Source: Balnearium lithotrophicum | GTDB lineage: Bacteria; Aquificota; Aquificia; Desulfurobacteriales; Desulfurobacteriaceae | NCBI RefSeq assembly: GCF_900182585.1 | Contig: NZ_FXTM01000011.1 | Span: 1-59,475 of the forward strand | Length of the DNA stretch: 59,475 nucleotides | Direction of reading: 5' to 3' | Part shown: piece after piece, positions 33,950-43,380 of the stretch | Position numbering within the stretch: position 1 is the stretch's first letter | How the letters are laid out: each line of letters starts with the position of its first letter | The notes under the pieces: generated by a model | What the model saw: the letters and a program-made list of their open reading frames with translations, nothing else | Database searches by the model: none | What the model was told of the DNA's origin: nothing | Made by a program: the position numbers and the translations under genes

Positions 33950-34333
33950 CTACTCTCCTCCCGCTCTGTACTTTTCAGCAATCATTTTAAACTCTGTTAT
34001 TCTCTTTTCCAAGGTTGAAAGCTCCTTAACCATCTCATCAACAATTTTAGGAAAGTTCTCAGCAAGGGATTCTACTACGTCTTGAATTATCCTCTCCCTC
34101 TCCTCCTCACTCATGTACTGTTTGTTCTTAAGGGCGTCCTCTATCAAGGCCATTTCAAGGAGTCCTAAGGTTAAAAGGAGAGGGTTAATCTCTTTAGCTT
34201 TAAAACGCTGTTTAAGGAATTCAACAACTTGATTGTACTGACTGTCAGGTTTACACCTTCCAGCTTCAAGGTTTAACCACAGGTCGAGGGCCCTACAGGC
34301 AAGCCCCTTTATTCCCCTTTCGTCTATCTCCAT
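33950..34333 (-). CDS. Hypothetical helical protein (127 aa)
   Basis: I recognise no family. The product appears all-helical and soluble, with INPLLLTLGLLEMALIEDAL in the middle and a charged coiled-coil-like C-terminus (VDEMVKELSTLEKRITEF). It lacks a signal peptide. It lies 1 nt after cpoB and directly before ino1, so it is probably co-transcribed with both. Confidence 0.6.
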   Translation of the reverse strand: MEIDERGIKGLACRALDLWLNLEAGRCKPDSQYNQVVEFLKQRFKAKEINPLLLTLGLLEMALIEDALKNKQYMSEEERERIIQDVVESLAENFPKIVDEMVKELSTLEKRITEFKMIAEKYRAGGE

Positions 34334-34334
34334 A

Positions 34335-35024
34335 CTACTTCTCCAGCTCCATTAATTTTACCTTTGCAATGTTTGCTTCAGGTGTTCCAGGGTACTTTGC
34401 TATGACTTCGTTGAGAATTTCCTTTGCCTTGTCATTGTCTCCCATTCCCCTGTAGCACAAGGCCAACTTTAACATTGCTGCAGGAACCTTATTTCCGGTC
34501 GGATACTTGTCAATAACATCCTGAAAGTACTTAGCGGCAGTTTCGTAATCGTTATGGGAGTAGTAAATCTCCCCTATCCAGTAGAGAGCATTGTCTGCCA
34601 GGTCACTCTCAGGATACTGCTGTACAAGCTCCTCAAAGAGTTTTTTTGCCTTCTCAAAGTCTCCAGACTCCATTGCATTAAAGGCCTGTTTGTACAAGTC
34701 CTTTGCACCGATTTGGATAACCTTAGGAACTTTTTTTTCTTTGGAGGTTGAAGTTTGAGGAGCTCCCACAGAAATCTTAGATATTAACTGTTTTATCTCC
34801 TCAACTTCCTTCTTCAAGTCGTAAATGTTCTGCTCGTTTGAGGAGACCCTATCTTCCAACTTAGCTACTCTATTTTCTAAGGAGGAAATCTTCTCCCTGT
34901 TTTGTGAAACTTTAACCTTAACTTCATCAATGTTGCTTTTCGGTTTTACAGACTCATTCTGAACGGCAGTGGCACAGCCAAAAAAGAGGGAGCTAAGTAA
35001 CAAAATCCCCACACGTTTTCTCAT
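34335..35024 (-). CDS. cpoB: Tol-Pal cell division coordinator CpoB/YbgF-like lipoprotein
   Basis: CpoB is a periplasmic coiled-coil/TPR protein linked to the Tol-Pal system. The signal ends in a lipobox (FFGC, Cys17), unlike the soluble E. coli protein. Residues about 30-75 form a coiled coil, and the C-terminal part holds TPR units such as DNALYWIGEIYYSHNDYETA and GDFEKAKKLFEELVQQYPES. No tol or pal genes lie in the window. Confidence 0.82.
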   Translation of the reverse strand: MRKRVGILLLSSLFFGCATAVQNESVKPKSNIDEVKVKVSQNREKISSLENRVAKLEDRVSSNEQNIYDLKKEVEEIKQLISKISVGAPQTSTSKEKKVPKVIQIGAKDLYKQAFNAMESGDFEKAKKLFEELVQQYPESDLADNALYWIGEIYYSHNDYETAAKYFQDVIDKYPTGNKVPAAMLKLALCYRGMGDNDKAKEILNEVIAKYPGTPEANIAKVKLMELEK

Positions 35025-36097
35025 CTTTCCTCCCCAAAGTTTAAGTTTCTCCTCTCAAGCTCCTCTTCACATTCCCTGACGAGTTCCTCAATGAGCTCCT
35101 TAACGTGGTACATTCTATTAACCCTTCCAACGTTACTTCCCGAAAAGACAAGTCCCCTCTCAACATCGCCAGAAACCGATTTTAAAAGAACGTCTGCTAT
35201 GCAGTAAATGGAATCCTCACCTGAACAGGTTTTCAAACAGTTGAACGGACACTTATGGGGAATTTTTCCTTCCCTCTCTAAACGTTCGGTAAAGGGATTT
35301 CTCACAGCATGGGCAGGCATACCAACCGGACTCTTTATGTATATTGAGTCCTCAGGTTTAGCCTTTATTATGTACTCCTTAAACTCAGGGGCTGCATCAC
35401 ACTCGTACGTTGCTATGAACCTTGTTGCTATCTGGACACCCTTAGCTCCCATTTCAAAGGCCCTTGCTATGTCCTTGCCGTCAAATATCCCGCCAGCCGC
35501 TATAACGGGAATATCAACAGCATCAACAATTTTAGGGAGGACATCCCATAGGTTCTCCATAGTTCCTAAGTGCCCGCCAGCCTCTCCACTTTCAACAATA
35601 ACTGCAGAGGCACCTAACCTCTCTGAGAGCTTTGCTCCCTTCGGAGTCGCAACTATCTCTATTAACGGAACATCAAAGGTGTTGCATATTTTAAATACGT
35701 CCTTTCCAAATCCGGCTCCCTGAATGATTAAATCGGCACCTGCATCTATGGCAGTCATTAGGAGCTCGTAGAAGTGGGTGAGGGCGTACATTATGTTGAC
35801 ACCTATTATTCCGTTGGGGGAGAGCTCCTTCGCCTTTCTTATCTCCTCGGCAAGCTCCCAGGCGTAGTGATAGGGTTTAAGTCCAACACTTTCAACGTCA
35901 ATTCCTTTACAGGTTCTCTTTTTAGGCTTCGACCTATCCTTTTCATGAAGGAGAACGGCCGAAATTACACCTATTCCTCCGGCATTTGCAACGGCAGAGG
36001 CCAGCTTGTGGAGGGAGACTTTTGCTCCCATACCTCCCTGGATTATAGGGTACTTTGGCTCTAAGTTTTTAATCCTCAATCTTGGTAACCTACTCAT
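35021..36097 (-). CDS. Nitronate monooxygenase-like FMN flavoprotein
   Basis: The protein is an FMN-binding TIM-barrel enzyme of the nitronate monooxygenase/2-nitropropane dioxygenase family. Typical are YPIIQGGMGAKVSLHKLASA, ADLIIQGAGFGKD, VIVESGEAGGHLG and IPVIAAGGIFDGKDIARAFE. The C-terminal part has the Cys cluster HKCPFNCLKTCSGEDSIYC, which might bind an Fe-S cluster or zinc. The physiological substrate is unknown. It overlaps cpoB by 4 nt. Confidence 0.82.
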   Translation of the reverse strand: MSRLPRLRIKNLEPKYPIIQGGMGAKVSLHKLASAVANAGGIGVISAVLLHEKDRSKPKKRTCKGIDVESVGLKPYHYAWELAEEIRKAKELSPNGIIGVNIMYALTHFYELLMTAIDAGADLIIQGAGFGKDVFKICNTFDVPLIEIVATPKGAKLSERLGASAVIVESGEAGGHLGTMENLWDVLPKIVDAVDIPVIAAGGIFDGKDIARAFEMGAKGVQIATRFIATYECDAAPEFKEYIIKAKPEDSIYIKSPVGMPAHAVRNPFTERLEREGKIPHKCPFNCLKTCSGEDSIYCIADVLLKSVSGDVERGLVFSGSNVGRVNRMYHVKELIEELVRECEEELERRNLNFGEER

Positions 36098-36585
36098 AAA
36101 AGCTCCTTTAAGAGTTTCTCAATTTCTTCCTTATCCTCTGAGGAAACTATTTTAAACCCTTTTCTCCTTAGAAGGGCTGATGTTACACCCATTCCTTCCT
36201 TTAAATTGTCCGACTTGTACTCGTAAATTTCCCTTACTCCGCAGGAGGGACTTCTCTCCTTTAGAATACAGGCTATACAGTTTTCACCTAAGAGTTCTGC
36301 AGCATAGAGAGTTTCGTAAGCTCCCCTAAGGAAACTTATAGTTACATCCCTGTTGGAACCATCAACAGTTTTTACTCTCGATTTTCCGTCGAGGACTGTA
36401 AATCCGTCTCCCTCCGTTATTTTGGCCGGAGGCCTTGGAGTTGGAAGACCTCCTAACTGTTCAGGACATAGAGGGACAACAAGTCCCCTTCTAAAGGCCT
36501 TCACTATTGATTCACACCTGTTGTTCTTTCCGTTGTACTTACAGTTAAAACCAACCAAACAGGCACTAACTATTAACTTCCTCAT
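36094..36585 (-). CDS. DUF523 / TudS-like Fe-S desulfidase family protein
   Basis: The 163-residue product is of the DUF523 family: ACLVGFNCKYNGKNN, VVPLCPEQLGGLPTPRPPAK and KERSPSCGVREIYE. Some members (TudS) are [4Fe-4S] thiouracil desulfidases with three conserved Cys ligands, and matching cysteines are present here (Cys9, the one in LCPEQ and the one in SPSCG). The actual substrate in this organism is unknown. It overlaps its neighbours on both sides. Confidence 0.82.
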   Translation of the reverse strand: MRKLIVSACLVGFNCKYNGKNNRCESIVKAFRRGLVVPLCPEQLGGLPTPRPPAKITEGDGFTVLDGKSRVKTVDGSNRDVTISFLRGAYETLYAAELLGENCIACILKERSPSCGVREIYEYKSDNLKEGMGVTSALLRRKGFKIVSSEDKEEIEKLLKELL

Positions 36586-37786
36586 CTCCTACAACAACCT
36601 CGTGGATAGGTTCAGCAGAAACTATTTCTGCTACGTTCTTAATTTCACTAAGTTTTATTTCCTCTATTTTTCTCAAGAATTCAGAGTCAAATTTATAACC
36701 TTTCTCTAAAATTTCCCAGAAACCTAAGTACCACGACTTCTTCGACCTCGTTTCATGGTCAAGGAGATAAGTTCCCTTAAAGTACTCCTTTGCCCTTTCT
36801 ATACTGTCAGAATTTATAAAACTTGGAAGCTGCCTAAGAATACTTCTCAGTTTTTTCCTTACAGTTTCCCTCTTATCAGGAGAAGTTCCTATGTAGATGA
36901 GAATTCTACCAGTATTTAACCTTGAGGGATAAAGAGAACCTGTAGAGTAGGCAAAACCCTCCTTTTCTCGGAGCTCCTGAAATAGAACAGAACCTATTCC
37001 CTCCCCCAAGATTGTGTTCAATAGCTTGTATTTAATGTAGAAATCGCTCTTAACAGAGGGAGCATTCAGAGCAATCAGGATAAACGTCTGAGCTGAACCC
37101 TCCCTTCTAACAAATTCCGTCTTACTCTCTGTAATCCTCTTTTCAAACCTTTCTCTTTTGAATTCGTAGGATTCTATTTTCTCAACATCACCCAAGAATT
37201 TTTCCATGTTTTGCAAATTTCCACAAAGGGAGAGGACACTTCCCTTTGGGATTAAAAATCCCTTGTACCAATCCTTACACGTTTCTAAATCTAAAGAGGA
37301 AACGCTCCCTTCACTTCCGTACGGGAGGTTCTGATAGGGAGTTTGGGAGTATGTTAATTCCATCATCTTCTCATAGGCCAGCGTAAAGGGGCTTTCCTTC
37401 TTAGACTTTATTGAAGCTAAAAGGGCCTCCTTCTCAACGGAGAAACTCTCCTCAGTAAATCCAGGATTCAGTAGCGTCTCTAAAAGGAGCTCCCCATAAT
37501 TTAAAAAGTCCTTAGATGTTGACTGAAACCTAACCAGTGAATAGTCCAAAGAAACGTCAGAAACGAACGGAGCTCCAATTTCTTCCTGAATCCTGTAGAA
37601 CTCCTCAGGTTTTCTCTTCAAACTCCTCTTAACGGCCGTTTTTAACGTTAAAAGGGTTATTCCCTCCTTGCCCTTTGGGTCAAAGGAATTTCCGATTGGG
37701 AAAAAGAGATTACCGGAAACTATTTCAAGCTCCCTTTCAGGTTTTAGGATTACTCTTATTCCATTACTTAGTTGGAAAACTTCCAT
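36566..37786 (-). CDS. M16-family peptidase-like protein without the HxxEH motif
   Basis: The 406-residue protein has the two-domain M16 (pitrilysin/processing peptidase-like) fold pattern: VFQLSNGIRVILKPE at the start, SVEKEALLASIKSKKESPF, NLPYGSEGSVSSL, and a second half with LLNTILGEGIGSVLFQELRE. The zinc motif HxxEH expected near residues 40-50 is absent (GITLLTLKTAVKRS stands there), so it is probably non-catalytic and may pair with an active subunit elsewhere. No signal peptide is seen. Confidence 0.82.
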   Translation of the reverse strand: MEVFQLSNGIRVILKPERELEIVSGNLFFPIGNSFDPKGKEGITLLTLKTAVKRSLKRKPEEFYRIQEEIGAPFVSDVSLDYSLVRFQSTSKDFLNYGELLLETLLNPGFTEESFSVEKEALLASIKSKKESPFTLAYEKMMELTYSQTPYQNLPYGSEGSVSSLDLETCKDWYKGFLIPKGSVLSLCGNLQNMEKFLGDVEKIESYEFKRERFEKRITESKTEFVRREGSAQTFILIALNAPSVKSDFYIKYKLLNTILGEGIGSVLFQELREKEGFAYSTGSLYPSRLNTGRILIYIGTSPDKRETVRKKLRSILRQLPSFINSDSIERAKEYFKGTYLLDHETRSKKSWYLGFWEILEKGYKFDSEFLRKIEEIKLSEIKNVAEIVSAEPIHEVVVGDEEVNS

Positions 37787-38433
37787 TAAAAGTCCTCTAA
37801 AGCAGGAACTACCGGAAGTTGAGAGTAATCGGCTTTCTTTATCAAAACATTTCTACCGTTAACTTCAACCCTCCCATCAACAAACCACTTTACAGCCTGA
37901 GGGTATATCCTGTGCTCCCACCTTAAAATCCTCTCAGAGAGGGAGTCCTCCATATCTTCTGGAAGAACCGGAACGGCAGCCTGAACGACAATCGGCCCAG
38001 TATCAACTCCCTTATCAACTATGTGAACTGTTGCTCCCGAAATTTTTACGCCGTAAGTCAAAGCCTGCCAGTGAGGTTTTAGCCCTGGAAACGAAGGTAA
38101 GAGGGAGGGGTGGATGTTTAGAATTCTGTTTGGAAAGGCATCTATAAAAACAGGAGTAACTACGAGCATGTAGCCTGCCAAACAGACAAGGTCAACCTTT
38201 AGAAATTTTAGTATCTCAACAATCTTCTTATCGTAGTCTTCCCTTGATGGAAACGATTTAGGGTTTAAAAAGACCCAATTTATCCCCAATTCTTCCGCCT
38301 TCTCTATTGCTCTTGCCTTTCTGTTGTTCGTAATGAGGACAACTATTTCCCCGGATATTTTTCCCTCTTTGAAGGCCTTTCCTATTTGGTAGAAGTTTGA
38401 ACCTCTTCCAGAAGCAAGAACGGCAACCCTCAT
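37786..38433 (-). CDS. purN: Phosphoribosylglycinamide formyltransferase PurN
   Basis: PurN transfers a formyl group from 10-formyl-THF to GAR, the third step of purine synthesis. Seen are [20 protein letters not shown] for substrate binding, [20 protein letters not shown] with the catalytic Asn-His, and the [11 protein letters not shown] stretch. The 215-residue length is normal. It overlaps purM by 4 nt. Confidence 0.95.
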   Translation of the reverse strand: MRVAVLASGRGSNFYQIGKAFKEGKISGEIVVLITNNRKARAIEKAEELGINWVFLNPKSFPSREDYDKKIVEILKFLKVDLVCLAGYMLVVTPVFIDAFPNRILNIHPSLLPSFPGLKPHWQALTYGVKISGATVHIVDKGVDTGPIVVQAAVPVLPEDMEDSLSERILRWEHRIYPQAVKWFVDGRVEVNGRNVLIKKADYSQLPVVPALEDF

Positions 38434-39467
38434 TCTACAACTACCTTTCCCTCTCCCTCTACAATTTTTCCGATTTTAAAAGCTCTCTCCCCTGAGGATT
38501 CAAGGATATCTAAAGCCTCTTTCTCAAGTTCAGGAGAAACAACAACTGTGAAACCGATTCCCATGTTAAACGTTTTAAACATCTCCTCCTCAGGAACGTT
38601 TCCCCTTTCCTGAATGAACTTAAAGATGGGAGGAACTTTCCACGTGCCCTTCTCGATTACTGCGTTGACACCTTTAGGTAGGACCCTGACAAGGTTTCCC
38701 GGAATTCCACCACCGGTTATGTGTGCCATACCCTTAACTTCAACCCTCTCAATCAAATTTAGTATGCTTTTAACGTAAATTTTAGTAGGCTCTAACAGAG
38801 CTTCGTAGACTTTTCTACCCAACTCTTCAACATAGTCGTCTATTTTTAGCTCCAAGACTTCGAAGAAGAGTTTCCTAACCAAAGAATAACCGTTACTGTG
38901 GATTCCTGATGAAGCGAGGCCTAAAACAACGTCCCCAGGCTCAATTCTCTCTCCCGTTATGTATTTTCTCCTTTCAACAACTCCAACCACAAATCCTGCA
39001 AGGTCGTACTCCCCTTCAGGGTAAAAGTCTGGCATTTCGGCAGTCTCCCCACCGATAAGGGAACATCCGGCCAGCTCACACCCTTTAGCAATTCCCTTAA
39101 TAACATCTGCAGCAACATCAACGGACAGCTTTCCCGTTGCAAAGTAGTCAAGGAAGAATAGAGGTTTAGCACCGACAGTTAAGATGTCGTTAACGCACAT
39201 TGCTACCAAATCTATTCCAACTGTATCGTGAACGTTTGCCATTTGAGCAACTTTCAGCTTTGTCCCGACACCGTCGGTTCCAGAGACCAAAACAGGTTCC
39301 TCGTAACCTTTCGGCATTAGGTAACCGGCTCCAAACCCTCCTATTCCAGCTAAGACGTTTTTATCAAAAGTTCTCTTGGCAAAGGGCTTTATCCTGTCAA
39401 CTAACCTCTCCCCTGCCTCAATGTCAACTCCTACATCCTTATAGGTTAGAGCTCTCTTCCTTTCCAT
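38430..39467 (-). CDS. purM: Phosphoribosylformylglycinamidine cyclo-ligase PurM
   Basis: PurM makes AIR from FGAM with ATP, the fifth step of purine synthesis. Motifs are [48 protein letters not shown] and [16 protein letters not shown]. Length (345) matches. It lies between the YhaM-like gene (29-nt overlap) and purN. The other pur genes are elsewhere. Confidence 0.96.
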   Translation of the reverse strand: MERKRALTYKDVGVDIEAGERLVDRIKPFAKRTFDKNVLAGIGGFGAGYLMPKGYEEPVLVSGTDGVGTKLKVAQMANVHDTVGIDLVAMCVNDILTVGAKPLFFLDYFATGKLSVDVAADVIKGIAKGCELAGCSLIGGETAEMPDFYPEGEYDLAGFVVGVVERRKYITGERIEPGDVVLGLASSGIHSNGYSLVRKLFFEVLELKIDDYVEELGRKVYEALLEPTKIYVKSILNLIERVEVKGMAHITGGGIPGNLVRVLPKGVNAVIEKGTWKVPPIFKFIQERGNVPEEEMFKTFNMGIGFTVVVSPELEKEALDILESSGERAFKIGKIVEGEGKVVVE

Positions 39468-40437
39468 CTTCCTCTCCGTACTTTATTTCTCCATCAAAGA
39501 ATATGGGAACCTCAAAAGCAAAATGGCGCTTTGTCCACCCTTTTCCACTTCCAAGTTCCCTCTCGACAAACTCTTCGAATCCCTTAACCCTTGAATCCAA
39601 GGCATCGGCATAGGCAAGGGTAACAGCTTCTAATGTCTTGGGCTTTTTGGGGGAACCGTGCTCGTACTCCCCATGGTGTGAAAGTATACAGTGGAGGAGT
39701 TTTGTTTTCAGACTTTTTGGAAAATCGGGAATTTCCGCTATCTTAAATGCAACCATTTCACAGCTCATGTAGAGGTGACCCAAGAGAATTCCCTCTGTCG
39801 TTCTGTCTATTGAAATCCCTACGCTGTACTCGTGGACCTTCCCAACATCATGGAGAATTGCAGCAGTGATTAGCAAGTCCCTATCTATGCTTTTGTACCT
39901 TCTTGACACCGTTTCACATATTTCAACGACTCCCAACGTATGCTCTAAAAGACCTCCTATACAGGCATGGTGAATAGTTTTACCTGCAGGGGTTTTCAAG
40001 AACTTCTCCACAAATTTATCATCGTAGAAGAAGCTTTCTAAGAGCCTTTTTAAGTAGGGGTTTTCTACGCTATCTATTATTTCAAGAAGAACGGTAAACT
40101 GTTCCTCTATGGGAAATTTTGTTTCACAGATAAACTTTTGTGGGTTGTACTCTCCCGGTGAAGCTACCCTAATTTCAGAGAGTTTCGGCTGCAGCTGCCC
40201 GTTAAAGTACTCAATGCTGCCAGAAATGAAAACTACATCGCCCTTTCTAAATATTGAAAGGTCAGCATCTTTAGGAGGCTTCCACCAGAGAGCAGTAAAT
40301 GTTCCCGTTTTGTCGGATAGAACCAACCGCAGAAAGGGCTCTCCCGTTCTATGCCTTTTTATTTCTACGTGTTCAATCACAAAGTAGCCCGAAAACGGAG
40401 CTCCAACAGGAAGCTTGTAGAGGTCTCTTACAAACAC
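39439..40437 (-). CDS. YhaM-like 3'-5' exoribonuclease (OB fold + HD domain)
   Basis: The protein has an N-terminal OB-fold nucleic-acid domain ([20 protein letters not shown]) and a C-terminal HD hydrolase domain ([19 protein letters not shown], then [13 protein letters not shown]), the layout of YhaM-type exonucleases. The start is taken as the GTG at 40437, five bases after AAAGGAG; the longer ORF from 40509 runs into nuoN and has no ribosome-binding site. With this start the product is about 332 residues. It overlaps purM by 29 nt. Confidence 0.85.
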   Translation of the reverse strand: MFVRDLYKLPVGAPFSGYFVIEHVEIKRHRTGEPFLRLVLSDKTGTFTALWWKPPKDADLSIFRKGDVVFISGSIEYFNGQLQPKLSEIRVASPGEYNPQKFICETKFPIEEQFTVLLEIIDSVENPYLKRLLESFFYDDKFVEKFLKTPAGKTIHHACIGGLLEHTLGVVEICETVSRRYKSIDRDLLITAAILHDVGKVHEYSVGISIDRTTEGILLGHLYMSCEMVAFKIAEIPDFPKSLKTKLLHCILSHHGEYEHGSPKKPKTLEAVTLAYADALDSRVKGFEEFVERELGSGKGWTKRHFAFEVPIFFDGEIKYGEEDGKEESSNL

Positions 40438-40468
40438 GAAAACTCCTTTCTTTTGAATTTTCAGGGAA

Positions 40469-40497
40469 ATTATAAAGGAAGGGGGGAAATCCCCCAA
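40469..40497 (-). promoter_or_regulatory. Candidate promoter for yhaM-purM-purN string
   Basis: On the minus strand TTGGGG (40492-40497), a 17-nt spacer and a perfect TATAAT (40469-40474) precede the GTG start by about 30 nt. The -35 is weak (3 of 6) and lies in the hairpin that follows nuoN. Confidence 0.5.
40482..40495. terminator. Weak terminator-like hairpin after nuoN
   Basis: A 5-bp all-GC stem (GGGGG-AAAT-CCCCC) sits 4 nt after the nuoN stop codon, followed on the minus strand by TTCCTTTATAATTT. The stem is short and the T tract broken, so termination would be partial. It overlaps the candidate promoter of the next gene. Confidence 0.4.
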
Positions 40498-40498
40498 A

Positions 40499-41914
40499 TT
40501 AGAAACCAATCCTTGTTATATAGAGGGAAGAGGCGTTTACAACTGGGTTAATCCAGATACCTAAAACTATTAAGAATACAGCCATAACGGCTAAAGGAAT
40601 CAATATTAAATTCTTGTTGGGAGAGACGTTCCTCGGTTTTTCTATCGTAGGTTCCTCAAGGTACATCTGCTTTGCAATCCATATGTAGTAGGCAACTGAA
40701 AAGGCACTGTTGAGGAGACCGATAAGGGCAAGCCAGAGCATTCCTGACTTAACGGCGGCAGTAAAGACGAAAACCTTACTTATAAATCCCGCCATAGGGG
40801 GAACACCTGCAAGTGAAAAGAGGAAGATGAGGAAGAGGGCTCCAAAAAGAGGCTCTCTCTTTCCAAGTCCTTTGTAGTCATCCATCGTTTTAGCTCCCCA
40901 AATAAAGAGGAAAACGGCGAAGCAGAGGAAAGCTGCAGTTTTCATAAAAACGTAGGCAACAGAGTGGTAGAGAATACCCGTAATGCTCATAGGAACGGAC
41001 AGGGCTGCAAAGGCAACTAAAGTGTAACCTGCATGAGCTACAGATGAGTAAGCAAGAATCCTTGATACCCTTTTTTGAGCAAGGGCCAAAAGGTTACCTA
41101 CAGTCATTGTTATAGCAGCTATTATTGCAAGTATGAGGGAGAAATTGTTAGAGATAACAGGAAGAGCTTCATAGATAACCCTCATTAGTCCTATAAATGC
41201 TGCACTCTTGGAGATACCTGTTAAAAGTGCAGCAACACCCGGACAGGTTCCGTCATAAACGTCCGGTCCCCAGAAGTGGAATGGGAAAGCTGTAATTTTA
41301 AAACCAAACCCTGCAAATATAAAAACAGCAGCAAGGGCAACCAATGGGTCTGAAAAGAGGTTCCTAACGAGACTTGAAAACTCAAAACTGCCCGTTAATC
41401 CGTAGAGCAGGGAAATTCCAAAGAGCATAAAGCCGACGGCAAGGGCACCGTTAAAGAAGTATTTAACTCCTGCTTCAAAGGACTTATCGTTGAAAACAAA
41501 GAGAACCATCAGGTAGGTTGGCATTGTCATTAGTTCCATAGAAACAATAAGGGAGACAAAGTTGTCAGCACTTACTAAAAGGAGAGCTCCGGCAGTTGAA
41601 ATCATCAAGGCCGAGATGAGTTCGTTTACGAACTTGTCCTTTTCAGTTATCCAGTAGACAACCAACATTACCATCCATGAGGATACCAGAATCAGGGAGC
41701 CGATTAGGATGGAAACTGAATCTGTAGTAAAGAAGTTGTCTAATATTGTTCTTCCCTTATTCGATATAAAAACCAGAAATAGCGAAATCACGTAGCCAAC
41801 GGAGGAGATGAGAGCTCCTTGAATTCCAGATATCCTGAAAATTCTATTTATGACGGGAAGAAAAGCACCCGTTAGGGCAAGAATCATTGTGGCTGCTAAG
41901 TAATTAACGTTCAC
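40499..41914 (-). CDS. nuoN: Complex I-like proton pump subunit NuoN
   Basis: NuoN is one of the three Mrp-antiporter-like pump subunits of complex I. The 471-residue product has about 14 helices with the conserved FAGFGFKITAFPFHFWGPDV (lysine in the middle helix) and SKSAAFIGLMRV. It is the last gene of the nuo operon. Confidence 0.93.
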   Translation of the reverse strand: MNVNYLAATMILALTGAFLPVINRIFRISGIQGALISSVGYVISLFLVFISNKGRTILDNFFTTDSVSILIGSLILVSSWMVMLVVYWITEKDKFVNELISALMISTAGALLLVSADNFVSLIVSMELMTMPTYLMVLFVFNDKSFEAGVKYFFNGALAVGFMLFGISLLYGLTGSFEFSSLVRNLFSDPLVALAAVFIFAGFGFKITAFPFHFWGPDVYDGTCPGVAALLTGISKSAAFIGLMRVIYEALPVISNNFSLILAIIAAITMTVGNLLALAQKRVSRILAYSSVAHAGYTLVAFAALSVPMSITGILYHSVAYVFMKTAAFLCFAVFLFIWGAKTMDDYKGLGKREPLFGALFLIFLFSLAGVPPMAGFISKVFVFTAAVKSGMLWLALIGLLNSAFSVAYYIWIAKQMYLEEPTIEKPRNVSPNKNLILIPLAVMAVFLIVLGIWINPVVNASSLYITRIGF

Positions 41915-41924
41915 CGGTTACCCC

Positions 41925-43370
41925 CTACTGAAAAAGTTGTGAAAACGTATTTATCACTGGATTGTAAAGGTTAAAGACGATAGAAGGAATAACTCCAACA
42001 AGTATAAAGGCAGCTATGTAAAGTGCCAAGGGGAGATTCTCTACCATGGGGAGCTCCTTAAGTGAGGGTAGCCCCTTTAAAGTCTCCCTTAAAGGACCAA
42101 AAACAGCTCTCTGTAACATCCACATGAAAAAGCCTGCGCTCAAAGCACTTGCCAAAGGAACAATAATCATTACCCAACCGTAGTAGTCAAAGGCTGCAAG
42201 CATAACCGCAAGTTCTCCTACAAAACCTGCCGTTCCGGGAAGCCCCACTGCAGCTAAAACTCCAATAACAAACATTGTCATCAATCCTGGAATCTTTCTC
42301 ATAATTCCACCAAGCTCTGAAATGTACCAGGTGTGGGTTTTATGGTGAACGTATCCTGCAATCATAAAGAGGAGTGATATAACAAGGGCATGGCCAACCA
42401 TTTCGTAGACTGCTGCCGATATACCGGCAGCGGTAATTGCAGAAAGACCTAACAGAACAAATCCCATATGGTTTATACTTGAGTAAGCAACCATTCTCTT
42501 TATGTGGTCTTCGGCAAGGGCTCTAAAACCTGCATAGAATATCGTTAAGACGGCAATAAAGGCCATTAGAGGAGCAAAGAACTTGGTTGTGTTTGGCATT
42601 AAAAACACTTCCCACCTTAGAAGTCCATAGGCACCCATTTTCAACAGAAGTCCTGCAAGAAAAACAGAGATTGGAGAGGGAGCTTGAACGTGGGCATCTG
42701 GAAGCCAGGTATGGAACGGAACTACGGGCATTTTTACTGCAAAACCTATAAACATTAAAATCCAGACCAGTTTAGCAATTGAAGGGTCTAAGTGGACGTT
42801 TAAGAGCTTTCCAAATTCAAATGTATGAGTTGAGAGGAAAAGAACAATTATTCCCAAAAGGAGAAAAACACTTGCCAAATGGGTGTAGATAAAGAACTTC
42901 ATGGCAGCGTATATTCTGTTTTCGGCACCCCAAATTCCTATGTGGAAGAACATTGGAACCAATGTAAATTCCCAGAAGATAAAGAACCAGAGGAGATTTA
43001 GAGAAGCAAAGACTCCGACCATGGGACCCAGGAAGAGAAGTATGAGGAAAAAGTAAGCTCCCGGTTTTTCAGTATGCCAGGAGGAAAGGGTAACAGTTAT
43101 AGAGAGAAACGCCGTTATACCGATTAAAACGAGAGATATTCCATCAACTGCCAGGTGAAGGTTGAAGTCAAAAGGAGGATATATCCTGTAAAACTCGTTG
43201 AAGGCAAAGCCATTCCCAGGATAGTTTATTATCAGATAAGCCGTACAGAGAGACAGAAATACTCCTACTGCAAGAGATAGGTACTTAGGTATCTCCCGGT
43301 TAACCTTTTCCCCTATCCAGGCAAGAGGAGCAACAATAACCGGAATAAGTATCATGCTCAGTAAAATCAT
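41925..43370 (-). CDS. nuoM: Complex I-like proton pump subunit NuoM
   Basis: NuoM is an antiporter-like pump subunit. Conserved features are GFAVKMPVVPFHTWLPDAHV followed by QAPSPISVFLAGLLLKMGAY, and the glutamate in helix 5 (LLWFFIFWEFTLVPMFF). The 481-residue length is normal. It lies 10 nt after nuoL and before nuoN. Confidence 0.95.
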   Translation of the reverse strand: MILLSMILIPVIVAPLAWIGEKVNREIPKYLSLAVGVFLSLCTAYLIINYPGNGFAFNEFYRIYPPFDFNLHLAVDGISLVLIGITAFLSITVTLSSWHTEKPGAYFFLILLFLGPMVGVFASLNLLWFFIFWEFTLVPMFFHIGIWGAENRIYAAMKFFIYTHLASVFLLLGIIVLFLSTHTFEFGKLLNVHLDPSIAKLVWILMFIGFAVKMPVVPFHTWLPDAHVQAPSPISVFLAGLLLKMGAYGLLRWEVFLMPNTTKFFAPLMAFIAVLTIFYAGFRALAEDHIKRMVAYSSINHMGFVLLGLSAITAAGISAAVYEMVGHALVISLLFMIAGYVHHKTHTWYISELGGIMRKIPGLMTMFVIGVLAAVGLPGTAGFVGELAVMLAAFDYYGWVMIIVPLASALSAGFFMWMLQRAVFGPLRETLKGLPSLKELPMVENLPLALYIAAFILVGVIPSIVFNLYNPVINTFSQLFQ

Positions 43371-43380
43371 CTACTCCTCC

